Position numbers and translations under genes: made by a program | From: Xenophilus azovorans DSM 13620 | GTDB lineage: Bacteria; Pseudomonadota; Gammaproteobacteria; Burkholderiales; Burkholderiaceae_C | Assembly: GCF_000745855.1 (NCBI RefSeq) | Contig: NZ_JQKD01000019.1 | Coordinates: forward strand, 1-64,000 | DNA length: 64,000 nt | Reading direction: 5' to 3' | The notes under the pieces: generated by a model | Databases searched by the model: none | The model's input: only the letters and a program-made list of their open reading frames with translations | Told to the model about the DNA's origin: nothing | Part shown: positions 33,796-42,043 of the stretch, in pieces | How the letters are laid out: each line of letters begins with the position of its first letter | Numbering within the stretch: the first letter of the stretch is position 1

Positions 33796-34167
33796 TCACC
33801 GCGGCAGGCGCGCGATGGCTTCGATCTCGATGCGGGCACCGGGCACCAGCAGGGCGGCGACCACCACCGCGGTCCCCGCGGGTGCCGGCTGCGCCACCCA
33901 CGCGGCCTTCGCGGCCTGGTACTGCGGGAAGTCTCCAGCATGCACGAGGTAGGCCGTCAGCTTGACCACGTCGGCGCGCGTCGAACCGGCCGCCTCCAGC
34001 AGGCGGTCGATCTTCTCCAGGCAACGCGAGGCCTGCGTGCCGCAGTCGCCGTCGACACGCCCTTCGGCATCGCTCGCGATCTGGCCGGACACGTGCAACC
34101 AGCCGTCGGCTGCTACCGCCGCCGAGAAGGTCCGCGTGCGCGGCTCCAGGGCTCGTGGGGTGCTCAT
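33796..34167 (-). CDS. RidA/YjgF/Rid-family enamine-imine deaminase
   Basis: A 123-residue Rid protein. GWLHVSGQIASDAEGRVDGD and the C-terminal GARIEIEAIARLP are characteristic, and the conserved arginine in ARIEIEAIA is the residue that binds the substrate carboxylate in RidA. It would hydrolyse reactive enamines produced by PLP enzymes. Its start overlaps the aminotransferase stop as ATGA, which directly couples it to the enzyme likely to make such intermediates. It is slightly shorter than RidA from Salmonella but within the family range. Confidence 0.9.
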   Translation of the reverse strand: MSTPRALEPRTRTFSAAVAADGWLHVSGQIASDAEGRVDGDCGTQASRCLEKIDRLLEAAGSTRADVVKLTAYLVHAGDFPQYQAAKAAWVAQPAPAGTAVVVAALLVPGARIEIEAIARLPR

Positions 34168-35378
34168 CGTGAGCAGGCCGCGAATGCCTCGACGAGCAGC
34201 GCCACGCCGCGCTCGATCTCTTCCTCCTCGACCTGCAGGAAGGACATCCGCAGGTAGCCGTTCTCCGCGGCGGCACCGGCGAAGCGCTCGCCGGGCCGGC
34301 AAGCCACGCCTTCGCGCAGCAGCGTCTCGCGCACCTTCTGCCCGTCGATGCCGGGCGCCAGCTCCAGCCAGAAGAAGATGCCGCCCTGGGGCACCGCGAA
34401 CTTGACGAACCCGCCGCAATGGCGGCGCAGCGCATCGGCGGCGACATCGCGCTTGCGCCGATAGCGCGGGCGCACCTGCTGCAGGTGGGCGTCGAGCCGG
34501 CCTTCCGCCATCCAGGCGTTGATGACGTGGCTGGTGAACTGGCTCACGCCCAGGTCGGGGCGCATGCGGCCGATCATGCCCGCCACCTCCGGCGTGGCGA
34601 CGACCCAGCCCGTGCGCAGCCCCGGCGCGAGCATCTTGCTGAAACTGTCGGACTGGATCACGCGGCCGCCCGGCTCCAGCGACAGCAGGGTCGGGGGCGT
34701 GGGCTGGTCGTACCAGAGCTCGTTGTAGCAGTTGTCCTCCACCACATACACATTCCAGCGCCGCGCCAGATCCAGCAACTGCTGCCGGCGCGCCAGCGGC
34801 ATCAAAACGCCGGTGGGAACGTGGAAGGTCGGGATGGTGTAGATCAGCTTCGGCGTCAGGCCGCGCTCCTTCATCTCCTGCAGGCGGCGCTCGGCGTCGG
34901 CGATCACCATGCCTTCACCGTCGACCGCCGCGCGCAGCACGGTGGCGCCGGTGTTCTCGAGGAAGCTGGCCATGTAGGGGAAGGTGGTGGACTCGACGAT
35001 GGCCCCGTCGCCAGGCCCGACCAGCGCGTTGGCGATCATGCTGAGCCCGGCTGCCGAGCCGTTCATCAGCATGATGTTGTTGCGGTCGAGGCTGATCTTG
35101 TCGCGCTTGCCGACCCACGCCGCGATGCTGTCGCGCAGGCCTGCATAGCCGTAGATCATTTCGGAGCGGCCGGCCGCTCCGAAGTAGCCGCAAGCGGCGA
35201 TGCCTTGCTCCGCCAGCACCTTGTGCGCGCAGGCATCGAGGTCCTTCAGCGGATAGGTCGCCGGGTCCGGCATGCCCTGGTCGAAGTCGTAGCGTGGCGG
35301 CGCATCGTATTGGGGGAAGAAGACGGCGGGCGCGGCGAGTGCCTTGGCGGAGAAGGAGGGGAGCTGCGAAGTGGTCAT
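34164..35378 (-). CDS. class I/II PLP aminotransferase (LysN/MocR-catalytic-like)
   Basis: A 404-residue fold-type I aminotransferase without the GntR domain of MocR proteins. Landmarks are RYDFDQGMPDPATYP near residue 30 and GYAGLRDSIAAWVG near 78. After these come VVEDNCYNELWYD, with the cofactor-ring aspartate, and the Schiff-base lysine in SDSFSKMLAPGLRTGW near 240. Relatives act on 2-aminoadipate, kynurenine or branched amino acids. It is the first gene of the aminotransferase-RidA-Bug-SMP30-SnoaL operon. The start at 35378 is chosen by homology. A perfect inverted repeat lies 74-92 bases upstream. Confidence 0.9.
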   Translation of the reverse strand: MTTSQLPSFSAKALAAPAVFFPQYDAPPRYDFDQGMPDPATYPLKDLDACAHKVLAEQGIAACGYFGAAGRSEMIYGYAGLRDSIAAWVGKRDKISLDRNNIMLMNGSAAGLSMIANALVGPGDGAIVESTTFPYMASFLENTGATVLRAAVDGEGMVIADAERRLQEMKERGLTPKLIYTIPTFHVPTGVLMPLARRQQLLDLARRWNVYVVEDNCYNELWYDQPTPPTLLSLEPGGRVIQSDSFSKMLAPGLRTGWVVATPEVAGMIGRMRPDLGVSQFTSHVINAWMAEGRLDAHLQQVRPRYRRKRDVAADALRRHCGGFVKFAVPQGGIFFWLELAPGIDGQKVRETLLREGVACRPGERFAGAAAENGYLRMSFLQVEEEEIERGVALLVEAFAACSR

Positions 35379-35451
35379 GGAGGCTCTCTCGGAGAAGCCG
35401 CGAATATGCGGGAGAGGCGGCAATGCGTCCAATGCCGAATTCTGGTCTCGT

Positions 35452-35470
35452 CGATCACTTTCGGTGATCG
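35452..35470. promoter_or_regulatory. perfect inverted repeat upstream of the aminotransferase operon
   Basis: CGATCAC (35452-35458) and GTGATCG (35464-35470) form a 7-bp perfect inverted repeat with a five-base spacer. It is followed directly by GCATCAC-N5-TGTGGAT (35470-35488), a motif shared with several other intergenic regions of the window. The location 74-92 bases before the start codon suits a regulator site. Confidence 0.5.
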
Positions 35471-35521
35471 CATCACGCTTCTGTGGATTTGCCATGGATG
35501 CGCGTTAACCCTGAGCAATGC

Positions 35522-36514
35522 TCAATCTTCGAGCTTGATGTTCGCCGCCTTGATGACATCCTGCCACTGCGCGATGTAGCGGCGCACGATCCGGTCCAGC
35601 TCCGCCTGCGTGGTGGGCGCGGCCTCCATGCCCGAGCCGCGCAGCTTGGTGATCACCTCCGGGTCCTTCAGCACCAGGTTGATGTGCTCATTGAGCTTCG
35701 CGGCGATCGGCGCGGGCACGCCGGCCGGGGCGAAGAACGAGAACCAGGTGGTGACATCGAAATCCTTCATCCCCAGTTCGATCATCGTCGGCACGTCCGG
35801 CAGGGCGGCGGCGCGCTTGACGCTGGTCACCGCGAGCGGGTTGAGCTTGCCGCTCTTCACGTGCGGCAACGGACCCGCGATGCCGCTCATCGACAGCTGG
35901 ATGGTGTTGGCCAGCAGGTCGTTGGTGAGCTGCGCCGTGCCCCGGTACGGAATGTGCACCACGTGGATTCCCTGCTGGTGCTTGAACATCTCCATGGTGA
36001 GGTGCGTGAGCGAGGCTTGCCCGTCGGAGCCGTAGCTCATGCGGCCGGGATTGGCCTTTGCGTACTGGATGAATTCCTTCATGTTTTTCACCGGGACGGC
36101 CGGGTTCGCGACCAGCAGCAGCGGGATGTCGACGGCTTTCGACAGCGGGACCAGGTCCTTCAGCGGGTCGAACGGCACGTCCTTGCGAACGTACGGCGTG
36201 AGCGTCACCAGCCCGTTGCCGATCAGGCCGATGGTGTAGCCGTCCCCCTTCGACTGGGCCAGGGCGGTGGTGCCCAGCATGCCGGCGGCGCCACCGCGGT
36301 TGTCGACGACGACCGGTTGGCCCAGGCTCTTCGTCAGCTTTTCGGCGATCAGGCGCGCCGCGAAGTCCGTGGGGCCGCCTGCCGGGAAGGGCACGATCAT
36401 CTTCACCGGTTGGGTGGGCCAGTTGGCCTGGGCGAACGCGAACGGGGCGGCAGCGACGCCGAGCGCGCCCGCGAGCAGCAGGCGGCGGGCGCGGGAAAGG
36501 TATGCGATTGCCAT
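35522..36514 (-). CDS. Bug-family periplasmic solute-binding protein
   Basis: A 330-residue Bug receptor with a signal peptide ending AFAQA and the loop PFPAGGPTDFAARLIA. It is a close paralogue of the Bug protein at 49972-50967: both share DGYTIG, LTPYxRK, KANPG and EMFKxxxGxxVVHIPY blocks. The gene stands alone; AGGAGA lies 13 bases ahead of the chosen ATG at 36514, a little far. The 143-base gap downstream carries the inverted repeat of the aminotransferase operon. Confidence 0.92.
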   Translation of the reverse strand: MAIAYLSRARRLLLAGALGVAAAPFAFAQANWPTQPVKMIVPFPAGGPTDFAARLIAEKLTKSLGQPVVVDNRGGAAGMLGTTALAQSKGDGYTIGLIGNGLVTLTPYVRKDVPFDPLKDLVPLSKAVDIPLLLVANPAVPVKNMKEFIQYAKANPGRMSYGSDGQASLTHLTMEMFKHQQGIHVVHIPYRGTAQLTNDLLANTIQLSMSGIAGPLPHVKSGKLNPLAVTSVKRAAALPDVPTMIELGMKDFDVTTWFSFFAPAGVPAPIAAKLNEHINLVLKDPEVITKLRGSGMEAAPTTQAELDRIVRRYIAQWQDVIKAANIKLED

Positions 36515-36579
36515 GAGTATGCGTGTCTCCTTTGGCGCGGATCCTAAGAGCCTGCGCGGTCCCTGGCACAGCCGCCGCC

Positions 36580-36684
36580 AAAGCATCACGGATGTGGAAT
36601 TGCACGGCTGCACGCAAGCGGGAGGCCGTCCGGACTTACCCTTGGCGCCATGAGACCTCCCGGCATCTCAGATTCCGAGTGGCA
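36580..36684 (+). repeat. degenerate copy of the class II aldolase promoter and start
   Basis: This stretch is a diverged duplicate of 37868-37973. Both begin AAAGCATCACGGATGTG, keep GGACTTA at the same distance, and then encode MRPPGISDSEW here versus MKPSGISDAEW in the intact aldolase. The copy shows that the upstream control region was once attached to another aldolase-like gene. Confidence 0.75.
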
Positions 36685-36691
36685 CCGATGA
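36650..36691 (+). pseudogene. 13-codon remnant of a class II aldolase-like gene
   Basis: ATG AGA CCT at 36650 opens a peptide of 13 residues, MRPPGISDSEWHR, ending in TGA at 36689-36691. Its first 11 residues match the start of the intact aldolase at 37939. The rest of the gene is gone; the stop overlaps the ATG of another fragment (ATGA at 36688). Confidence 0.55.
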
Positions 36692-36800
36692 ATGACCCGC
36701 AATCCGCCCGCACCGCAGACCTCCTGGCGATCCACGACACGCTCGCGCGCTACTCGCGCGCCATCGACCGGCAGGAACTCGCGCTGTTCCAAGAGAGCGC
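36688..36800 (+). pseudogene. 5' fragment of a SnoaL-like gene
   Basis: From ATG 36688 the frame encodes about 37 residues, including TADLLAIHDTLARYSRAIDR and QELALFQESA. This is the usual first helix of SnoaL-like dehydratase/dioxygenase-small-subunit proteins. Family similarity stops abruptly near 36800, where the 3' end of the dehydrogenase on the other strand begins. The gene is truncated by a rearrangement or deletion. Confidence 0.5.
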
Positions 36801-36803
36801 TGT

Positions 36804-37751
36804 TCAGCTCGCCGGGAAATGGGCGAGCAGCCGGTCTACCGTGAGCTTCGCGACGTCCCGGAACGCGTCGCGCGTCACGCCACCCCGGTGCGGCAGAAGC
36901 AGCACGCGGTCCGTTTCGCGCAGCGCGGCCGGCACCTGCGGCTCGTGCTCGAAGACGTCCAGCGCGGCGCCGGCGATCCGGCCCTGCTGCAACGCGGCGA
37001 TCAGCGCCTTTTCATCTACGACACTGCCGCGTGCCACGTTGACGAGGTAGCCCTCGGGTCCGAGCGCATCGAGGATCGCGGCATCGACCAGGTGGCGGGT
37101 CGCGGGTCCGCCCGGCAAGGCGAGCACCAGGAAGTCCGCTTCGCGAGCGAGCTGCAGCAAATCGCCCACGAATCGCCAGTCGCCCGCGACCGGTCGACGC
37201 GCGTAGTAGGCAACATGCATGTCGAAGGCCTGCGCGCGCCGCGCGATCTCCTTGCCGATGGCGCCCATGCCGACGATGCCGAGCCGCCGGCCGGCGACGC
37301 GGCCGACCACCGGCGTGAGTCCGGGCCATTGCTCCTGCCGCACCTGACGGTCGCCGCGCAGCAGGTCGCGGCTGATCGCCAGCAGCATGCCGAAAGCCAG
37401 TTCGGCGACGTCGACGGCATTGGCGCCCGAGCCTGTCAGAAAAGGGATGCCGCGCGCGGCGAGCGCTTCGGCGTCGACGGCCTCGGCGCCGGCGCTGAGG
37501 TTCAGCACGAGTTCCAGCCGGGGCAACACCGGAAGCAGTCGATCGTCGACGGGCAGGCAGCGGGAGTGGGTGAGGATGGCGCGTACGTCGGCGCCATGCG
37601 CGGCGGCATACGCGAAAGGGTCGGGCTGCTGCCAGGCGGGCAGGAGGCGGAAGCGCGGCGGCAGGGCCTCGGCGAGTTCCGAGGCCAGCCAGCCGCCGAG
37701 TTGCAGGACGTCCACGGCCGCTCGATCGGCGAGTTGGGTGTTCATTTGCAT
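36804..37751 (-). CDS. D-2-hydroxyacid dehydrogenase (GhrB/Phe-Gly-type)
   Basis: A 315-residue NAD(P)-dependent dehydrogenase. The nucleotide motif is GIVGMGAIGKEIA, and the catalytic residues lie in NVARGSVVDE (Arg), FEHEPQVP (Glu) and LLPHRGG (His). GSGANAVDVAELAFGMLL is the NAD-domain entry helix. It probably reduces a glyoxylate/hydroxypyruvate-like 2-ketoacid. It is monocistronic, diverges from the aldolase operon, and ends against a SnoaL-like gene fragment. Confidence 0.9.
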   Translation of the reverse strand: MQMNTQLADRAAVDVLQLGGWLASELAEALPPRFRLLPAWQQPDPFAYAAAHGADVRAILTHSRCLPVDDRLLPVLPRLELVLNLSAGAEAVDAEALAARGIPFLTGSGANAVDVAELAFGMLLAISRDLLRGDRQVRQEQWPGLTPVVGRVAGRRLGIVGMGAIGKEIARRAQAFDMHVAYYARRPVAGDWRFVGDLLQLAREADFLVLALPGGPATRHLVDAAILDALGPEGYLVNVARGSVVDEKALIAALQQGRIAGAALDVFEHEPQVPAALRETDRVLLLPHRGGVTRDAFRDVAKLTVDRLLAHFPAS

Positions 37752-37867
37752 GCCCCGAGGGTAGGCTCAAGGGCCACTCCGAGGCAAGCCGCCGCGCGTA
37801 CCATCAAAGGCGTGTTGATCGTGCCGGGGCCGCAGTTCCTGCCATCGCGTGCTCAGCGGCGCGGGGC

Positions 37868-37973
37868 AAAGCATCACGGATGTGAAATTGCCGCGCAGTA
37901 CGCGCGCGCGAGGTCGTCTCGGACTTAACCTCGCGGCCATGAAACCTTCCGGCATCTCCGACGCTGAGTGGCA
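37868..37973 (+). promoter_or_regulatory. promoter/operator region of the aldolase-ACAD operon (parent copy of the repeat)
   Basis: Contains GCATCACGGATGTGAAATTGC; within it TCAC-GGAT-GTGA is an inverted repeat. About 41 bases after the GAAA core stands TTAACC (37925-37930), a possible weak -10, only eight bases before the aldolase ATG at 37939. That would give a very short or leaderless transcript. The layout recurs at 36580, 42044 and 52577. Confidence 0.5.
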
Positions 37974-38703
37974 GGCTCGCCAGGACCTGGCGGCCTGCTA
38001 TCGCCTCATTGCGCACTACCGCATGACCGACATCATCTACACGCACGTGTCGGCGCGGATCCCGGGCGAGCACGAAGCGATCCTGATCAACCCCTACGGG
38101 ATGATGTTCCACGAGATCCGCGCCAGCGACCTGGTGCGGGTGGACCTCTTCGGCAACCCGGTGCAGGAGAGCGATGCGCCGATCAACCGCGCGGGCTTCT
38201 TCATCCACAGCGCGGTGCACGAGGCGCGGCCCGATCTCGCCTGCGTGATCCACACCCACACCACGGCAGGCATCGCCGTTGCGGCGCAGCAGGCGGGCCT
38301 GCTGATGATCAGCCAGCATGCCGCGCGCTTCCACCGGCGCGTCTCGTACCACGACTATCTCGGCATCGCCGATGACGACGCGGAGCGCAAGCGGTTGGCG
38401 CGCGACCTCGGCGACAACGTCGTGATGCTGCTGCGCAATCATGGCATCCTGGCCTGCGGCCGCAGCATCCCCGAGGCATTCATCGACATGCACTACCTGG
38501 AGCGCGCCTGCCAAGCCCAGGTCGCCGCGATGGCGGGCGGCGCGCCGCTGCACATCCTGTCCGACGAAGTGGCAGCGCAGACCGCGCGCGGCTTCGACCG
38601 CGCGCGCGAGCGCCGCAAGACGGCGGACGGCCGCACCTACACGCTCGAATGGGCCGCGCTCACGCGCATGCTGGACCAGGCCGACACCTCCTGGCGCGAC
38701 TGA
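37939..38703 (+). CDS. class II aldolase/adducin domain protein
   Basis: A 254-residue zinc-dependent class II aldolase of the fuculose-phosphate/adducin type. The metal histidines are in CVIHTHTTAGIAVA (H-x-H) and LRNHGILACG. MTDIIYTHVSARIPGEHEAILINPYGMMF forms the N-terminal active-site region. It would cleave or form a C-C bond of a hydroxyacid or sugar acid, or decarboxylate. The start at 37939 is supported by the matching remnant copy at 36650. It leads an operon with two acyl-CoA dehydrogenase genes. Confidence 0.88.
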   Translation: MKPSGISDAEWQARQDLAACYRLIAHYRMTDIIYTHVSARIPGEHEAILINPYGMMFHEIRASDLVRVDLFGNPVQESDAPINRAGFFIHSAVHEARPDLACVIHTHTTAGIAVAAQQAGLLMISQHAARFHRRVSYHDYLGIADDDAERKRLARDLGDNVVMLLRNHGILACGRSIPEAFIDMHYLERACQAQVAAMAGGAPLHILSDEVAAQTARGFDRARERRKTADGRTYTLEWAALTRMLDQADTSWRD

Positions 38704-38713
38704 GTTCTTCCGA

Positions 38714-39877
38714 ATGACCCTTTCCTCCCTTCACCTGGAATTGCCCGCGCTCCCCGGCGAACTGGCCGGGCTGCGCCGGGAAGTGCGGCGATTCGTCGCC
38801 GCCGAACGCGCCGCCGGCACGCTCCCGTATCCCGACAAGGTCGGCCTCGGCTTCTCGCCCGACGTCAGCAAGCGCATCGCCGCGCAGGGCTGGATCGGCA
38901 TGACGTGGCCGAAGAAGTACGGCGGCCACGAGCGCAGCGCGCTGGAGCGCTACGTCGTCACCGAGGAACTGCTCGCCGCCGGCGTGCCGGTCGGCGCCCA
39001 CTGGATCACCGACCGCCAGAGCGGGCCCGTGCTGCTGAAGTTCGGCACGGAGGAGCAGCGGCAGGAATGGCTGCCGAAGATCGTGCGCGCCGAGGTCGCC
39101 TTCTGCATCGGCATGAGCGAGCCCGACTCGGGCTCGGACCTCGCCTCGCTGCGCACCAGCGGCACGAAGGTCGAAGGCGGCTGGCGCGTCAACGGCAGCA
39201 AGCTGTGGACCACCAACGCGCACCGCGTGCACTGCATGATCGCGCTGATCCGCACCGCGCCCGCCGAGGAAAAGAGCCGCCAGGCCGGCCTGACCCAGAT
39301 CCTGATCCCGCTCGACGCGCCCGGCGTCGGCATCCGGCCGATCAAGAGCATGGTGGGCCTGGAGGACTTCAACGAGGTCCATTTCGAGAACGTCTTCATC
39401 CCGGACGGCAACGTCGTCGGCGCGCCCGGCAACGGCTGGAACCAGGTGAGCGCGGAGCTCGCCTACGAACGCAGCGGCCCTGAGCGCTGGCTCAGTTCAT
39501 TCCGCCTGCTGGCCGAACTGGTCGAGGCGCTCGGTCCCGCCCCGTCGGATGCGGCGCAGGTCGAGATCGGCCGCCTCTTCGCCCAACTGATGGCGGTGCG
39601 GCAGATCTCGCTGTCGATCGCCAGCATGCTGGAAGCCGGCAAGACGCCCAACCTCGAGGCCTCCATCGCCAAGGACATCGGCACCCGGCTGGAGCAGGAG
39701 ATCGTGCGCACGGTGCGCAACGTGGTGCAGCAGGAAGGCCTGCTCGCCAGCGCCGACCTGCCGGCCCTGCGTGCCTTGCTGGCGAGCGCCCAGCGCTATT
39801 CGCCGGCCTTCACCATCCGCGGCGGCACCGGCGAGATCCTGCGCGGCGTGATCGCGCGCGGGCTGGGCCTGAGGTAA
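38714..39877 (+). CDS. acyl-CoA dehydrogenase, larger subunit type
   Basis: A 387-residue FAD acyl-CoA dehydrogenase. The N-terminal helical domain has GWIGMTWPKKYGGHERS, the middle domain CIGMSEPDSGSDLASLRTSGTK and LWTTNAHR, and the C-terminus ends TIRGGTGEILRGVIARGLG. The usual YEGT catalytic-glutamate segment of MCAD reads RGGT here, as in heteromeric bacterial enzymes. The smaller homologue starts five bases downstream, which supports an alpha2beta2 enzyme. It would introduce an alpha,beta double bond in a CoA ester of the pathway. The start at 38714 follows the aldolase stop closely. Confidence 0.9.
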   Translation: MTLSSLHLELPALPGELAGLRREVRRFVAAERAAGTLPYPDKVGLGFSPDVSKRIAAQGWIGMTWPKKYGGHERSALERYVVTEELLAAGVPVGAHWITDRQSGPVLLKFGTEEQRQEWLPKIVRAEVAFCIGMSEPDSGSDLASLRTSGTKVEGGWRVNGSKLWTTNAHRVHCMIALIRTAPAEEKSRQAGLTQILIPLDAPGVGIRPIKSMVGLEDFNEVHFENVFIPDGNVVGAPGNGWNQVSAELAYERSGPERWLSSFRLLAELVEALGPAPSDAAQVEIGRLFAQLMAVRQISLSIASMLEAGKTPNLEASIAKDIGTRLEQEIVRTVRNVVQQEGLLASADLPALRALLASAQRYSPAFTIRGGTGEILRGVIARGLGLR

Positions 39878-39882
39878 GCAGC

Positions 39883-40896
39883 ATGAACGACATGATCCAG
39901 GAATTCCGCGACACCGCCGCCCGCCTGTTCGGCGACTTCGCCACCCCCGCGGCGCTGGAAGCCGCAGAGGCCGGAACCTTCCCGCAGGCCGCCTGGGACG
40001 CCATCAACGAGTCCGGCTTCGGGCTGGTACTGGTACCGGAGACAAGCGGCGGCATCGGCGCCGGCCTGCCGGAAGCCGCGGCGATCCTGCTGGCCGCCGG
40101 CGAACACGCTGTCCCGGGCCCCTTGCTGGAACTGGTGCTCGGCAACCACCTGCTCGCCCTCGCCGGGCGCGAACCCTCGACGGCGCCGCTCGCGCTGGCC
40201 TTCGCCGAAGGGACGGTCGCCGCGGCCCAGCCACTCTCGCTGCGGAACGTGCCCTGGGCGCGGGCGGCGCAGCAGGTGCTGGTGGTGGCGCGCACCGCGG
40301 CCGGTGCCGGCCTGGCGGTCGTGCCCGCGCGCGAGCTGGAGCTGCACGCCGAGATCGGCGATGCCTCCGGCGAGCCGCTGGCGCGCTTCGAGCTGCCCAC
40401 AAGCACCCCCTGGCAGCCGCTCGCCGGCCTGGACTTCGATGCCTGCCTGCGCCGTGCGGCGCTGCTGCGCGGTGCGCAGATGATGGGCGCGATGCGCTGG
40501 TGCCTCGAGCGCACCACCGCCTACACCCAGGAGCGCAAGCAGTTCGGCCGCGAGATCGGCAAGTTCCAGGTGGTGCAGCAGATGATGGCGGAGATGGCCT
40601 CGGCCGTCGTCGCTTCGCACGCGATCCTCGATGCCGCGATCGCCGATCCCGACAACCCTTCCATGGTCGCCGCCGCGCGCTCGCGGCTGGGCGACGCCGC
40701 CGACATCGTGTTCGCGCACGGCCACCAGGTGCACGGCGCCATCGGCTTCAGCTACGAGTACGTGCTGCACTTCCGCACCCGCCGCCTGATGGCCTGGCGC
40801 GACCAGTTCGGCACCGTCGCGTACTGGCGGCGCGTGCTGGCGGGCAGCTTCACCGGCCGCAAGGCCGACGAGGTGTGGCCGGTGATCGCGGGCTGA
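39883..40896 (+). CDS. acyl-CoA dehydrogenase, smaller subunit type
   Basis: A 337-residue acyl-CoA dehydrogenase homologue, shorter than the family norm, with GFGLVLVPETSGGIGAG at the N-terminal domain, a reduced middle domain, and the C-terminal FAD-contact blocks RTTAYTQERKQFGREIGKFQVVQ and HGAIGFSYEYVLHFRTRRL. The canonical middle-domain serine/threonine flavin loop is weak, so full activity probably needs the partner at 38714-39877. It is the last gene of the operon and converges with the Old Yellow Enzyme gene, one base apart. Confidence 0.88.
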   Translation: MNDMIQEFRDTAARLFGDFATPAALEAAEAGTFPQAAWDAINESGFGLVLVPETSGGIGAGLPEAAAILLAAGEHAVPGPLLELVLGNHLLALAGREPSTAPLALAFAEGTVAAAQPLSLRNVPWARAAQQVLVVARTAAGAGLAVVPARELELHAEIGDASGEPLARFELPTSTPWQPLAGLDFDACLRRAALLRGAQMMGAMRWCLERTTAYTQERKQFGREIGKFQVVQQMMAEMASAVVASHAILDAAIADPDNPSMVAAARSRLGDAADIVFAHGHQVHGAIGFSYEYVLHFRTRRLMAWRDQFGTVAYWRRVLAGSFTGRKADEVWPVIAG

Positions 40897-40897
40897 T

Positions 40898-41983
40898 TCA
40901 GTTGCGCGCGCGTTTCGCCACGGCGCGCGCATAGGGCACGGGCCAGGCGGCGGGCTCCCCCAGTTCCTCGGCCGCGTGCAGCGCCCATTGCGGATCGCGC
41001 AGCATCGCGCGGGCGAGGAACACCAGGTCCGCGCCGCCGCCGGCCACGATCTCCTCGGCCTGCGACGCTTGCGTGATCTGGCCGACGGCGCCGGAAGCGA
41101 GCCGCGCCTCATCGCGCACGCGCCGCGCGAACGGGATCTGCATCGCCGGTCCTTGCGGCGGCTGCGATCCGGGCGCAATCGCGCCGCTGGAACACACCAC
41201 CAGGTCGACCCCCAGGCCCTTCAGTTCGCCCGCGAGCCGCACCGCATCGTCGAGCGTCCAGCCGCCCTCCAGCCAGTCCGTCATCGACAGCCGCACCGCC
41301 AGCGGCAGCTCGTCGGGCCAGGCCGCGCGCACCGCGGCCGCGGTCTCGCGAACGAAGCGCGTGCGTCCTTCGAAGTCTCCGCCCCAGCCGTCGTCGCGCT
41401 GGTTGGTGAGCGGCGACAGGAACTGGTGGGCGAGATAGCCGTGGCCGAAGTGAAGCTCCACGTAGCGAAAGCCCGCCATCTGCGCGAGGCGCGCGGCAGC
41501 GGCGAACTCCGAGGTGGCCTGCGCGATTTCGGCCGCGCCCATCTGCCGCGGCAGCGCGCTGTGCTCGGAAAACAGCAGCGGGGAGGGCGCCTGCACTTCC
41601 CAGCCGCCTTCGTCCGGCGCCATCGCCTTGCGCCCGACCCAGGGCGCCCGCGTGCTGCCCTTGCGGCCAGCGTGGGCGAGCTGGATGCCGGGCACGCTGC
41701 CCTGGGCGGCGATGAATTCCGCCACCGGCCGCAGCGCCTGCGCATGCGCCGGAGACCAGAGGCCGAGGTCGGCGTCCGAGATGCGCGCGTGCGGCGCCAC
41801 GGCGGTCGCCTCCGCCACCACGAGCCCGGCGCCGCCGGCCGCACGTGCGCCCAGGTGCACCAGGTGCCAGGCTGTCGCCAGGCCGTCGCTGCCGCAGGCG
41901 TACTGGCACATGGGCGACACGCCGATGCGGTTGCGAAGGCGCGTACCGCGCAGCGCCAGCGGCGAGAACAGGGCAGGGGACAT
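40898..41983 (-). CDS. Old Yellow Enzyme family NADH:flavin oxidoreductase (YqjM-like)
   Basis: A 361-residue FMN ene-reductase. SPMCQYAC near residue 23 carries the cysteine that tunes the flavin in YqjM-like enzymes. The substrate-activating histidine pair is in VELHFGHGYLAHQF, and SPLTNQRDDGWGGDFEGRTRF is the phosphate/structural block. The chain ends with the FMN-phosphate loop GGGADLVFLARAMLRDP. It reduces activated C=C bonds of enones or enoates, or nitro compounds, with NAD(P)H. It is monocistronic and divergent from the nitronate-monooxygenase operon; a GCATCAC motif lies in the shared intergenic region. Confidence 0.93.
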   Translation of the reverse strand: MSPALFSPLALRGTRLRNRIGVSPMCQYACGSDGLATAWHLVHLGARAAGGAGLVVAEATAVAPHARISDADLGLWSPAHAQALRPVAEFIAAQGSVPGIQLAHAGRKGSTRAPWVGRKAMAPDEGGWEVQAPSPLLFSEHSALPRQMGAAEIAQATSEFAAAARLAQMAGFRYVELHFGHGYLAHQFLSPLTNQRDDGWGGDFEGRTRFVRETAAAVRAAWPDELPLAVRLSMTDWLEGGWTLDDAVRLAGELKGLGVDLVVCSSGAIAPGSQPPQGPAMQIPFARRVRDEARLASGAVGQITQASQAEEIVAGGGADLVFLARAMLRDPQWALHAAEELGEPAAWPVPYARAVAKRARN

Positions 41984-42043
41984 GGGGTCCGCACGTTACC
42001 GCGCCCCGGCAGCGCTCGCAACGCTCGCAATCGCCGCGCGGCT

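Noticed and set aside
35483-36547. Plus-strand open frame over the Bug gene at 35522
   Set aside because: Histidine/arginine-rich antisense translation; the minus strand encodes a full Bug protein with signal peptide.
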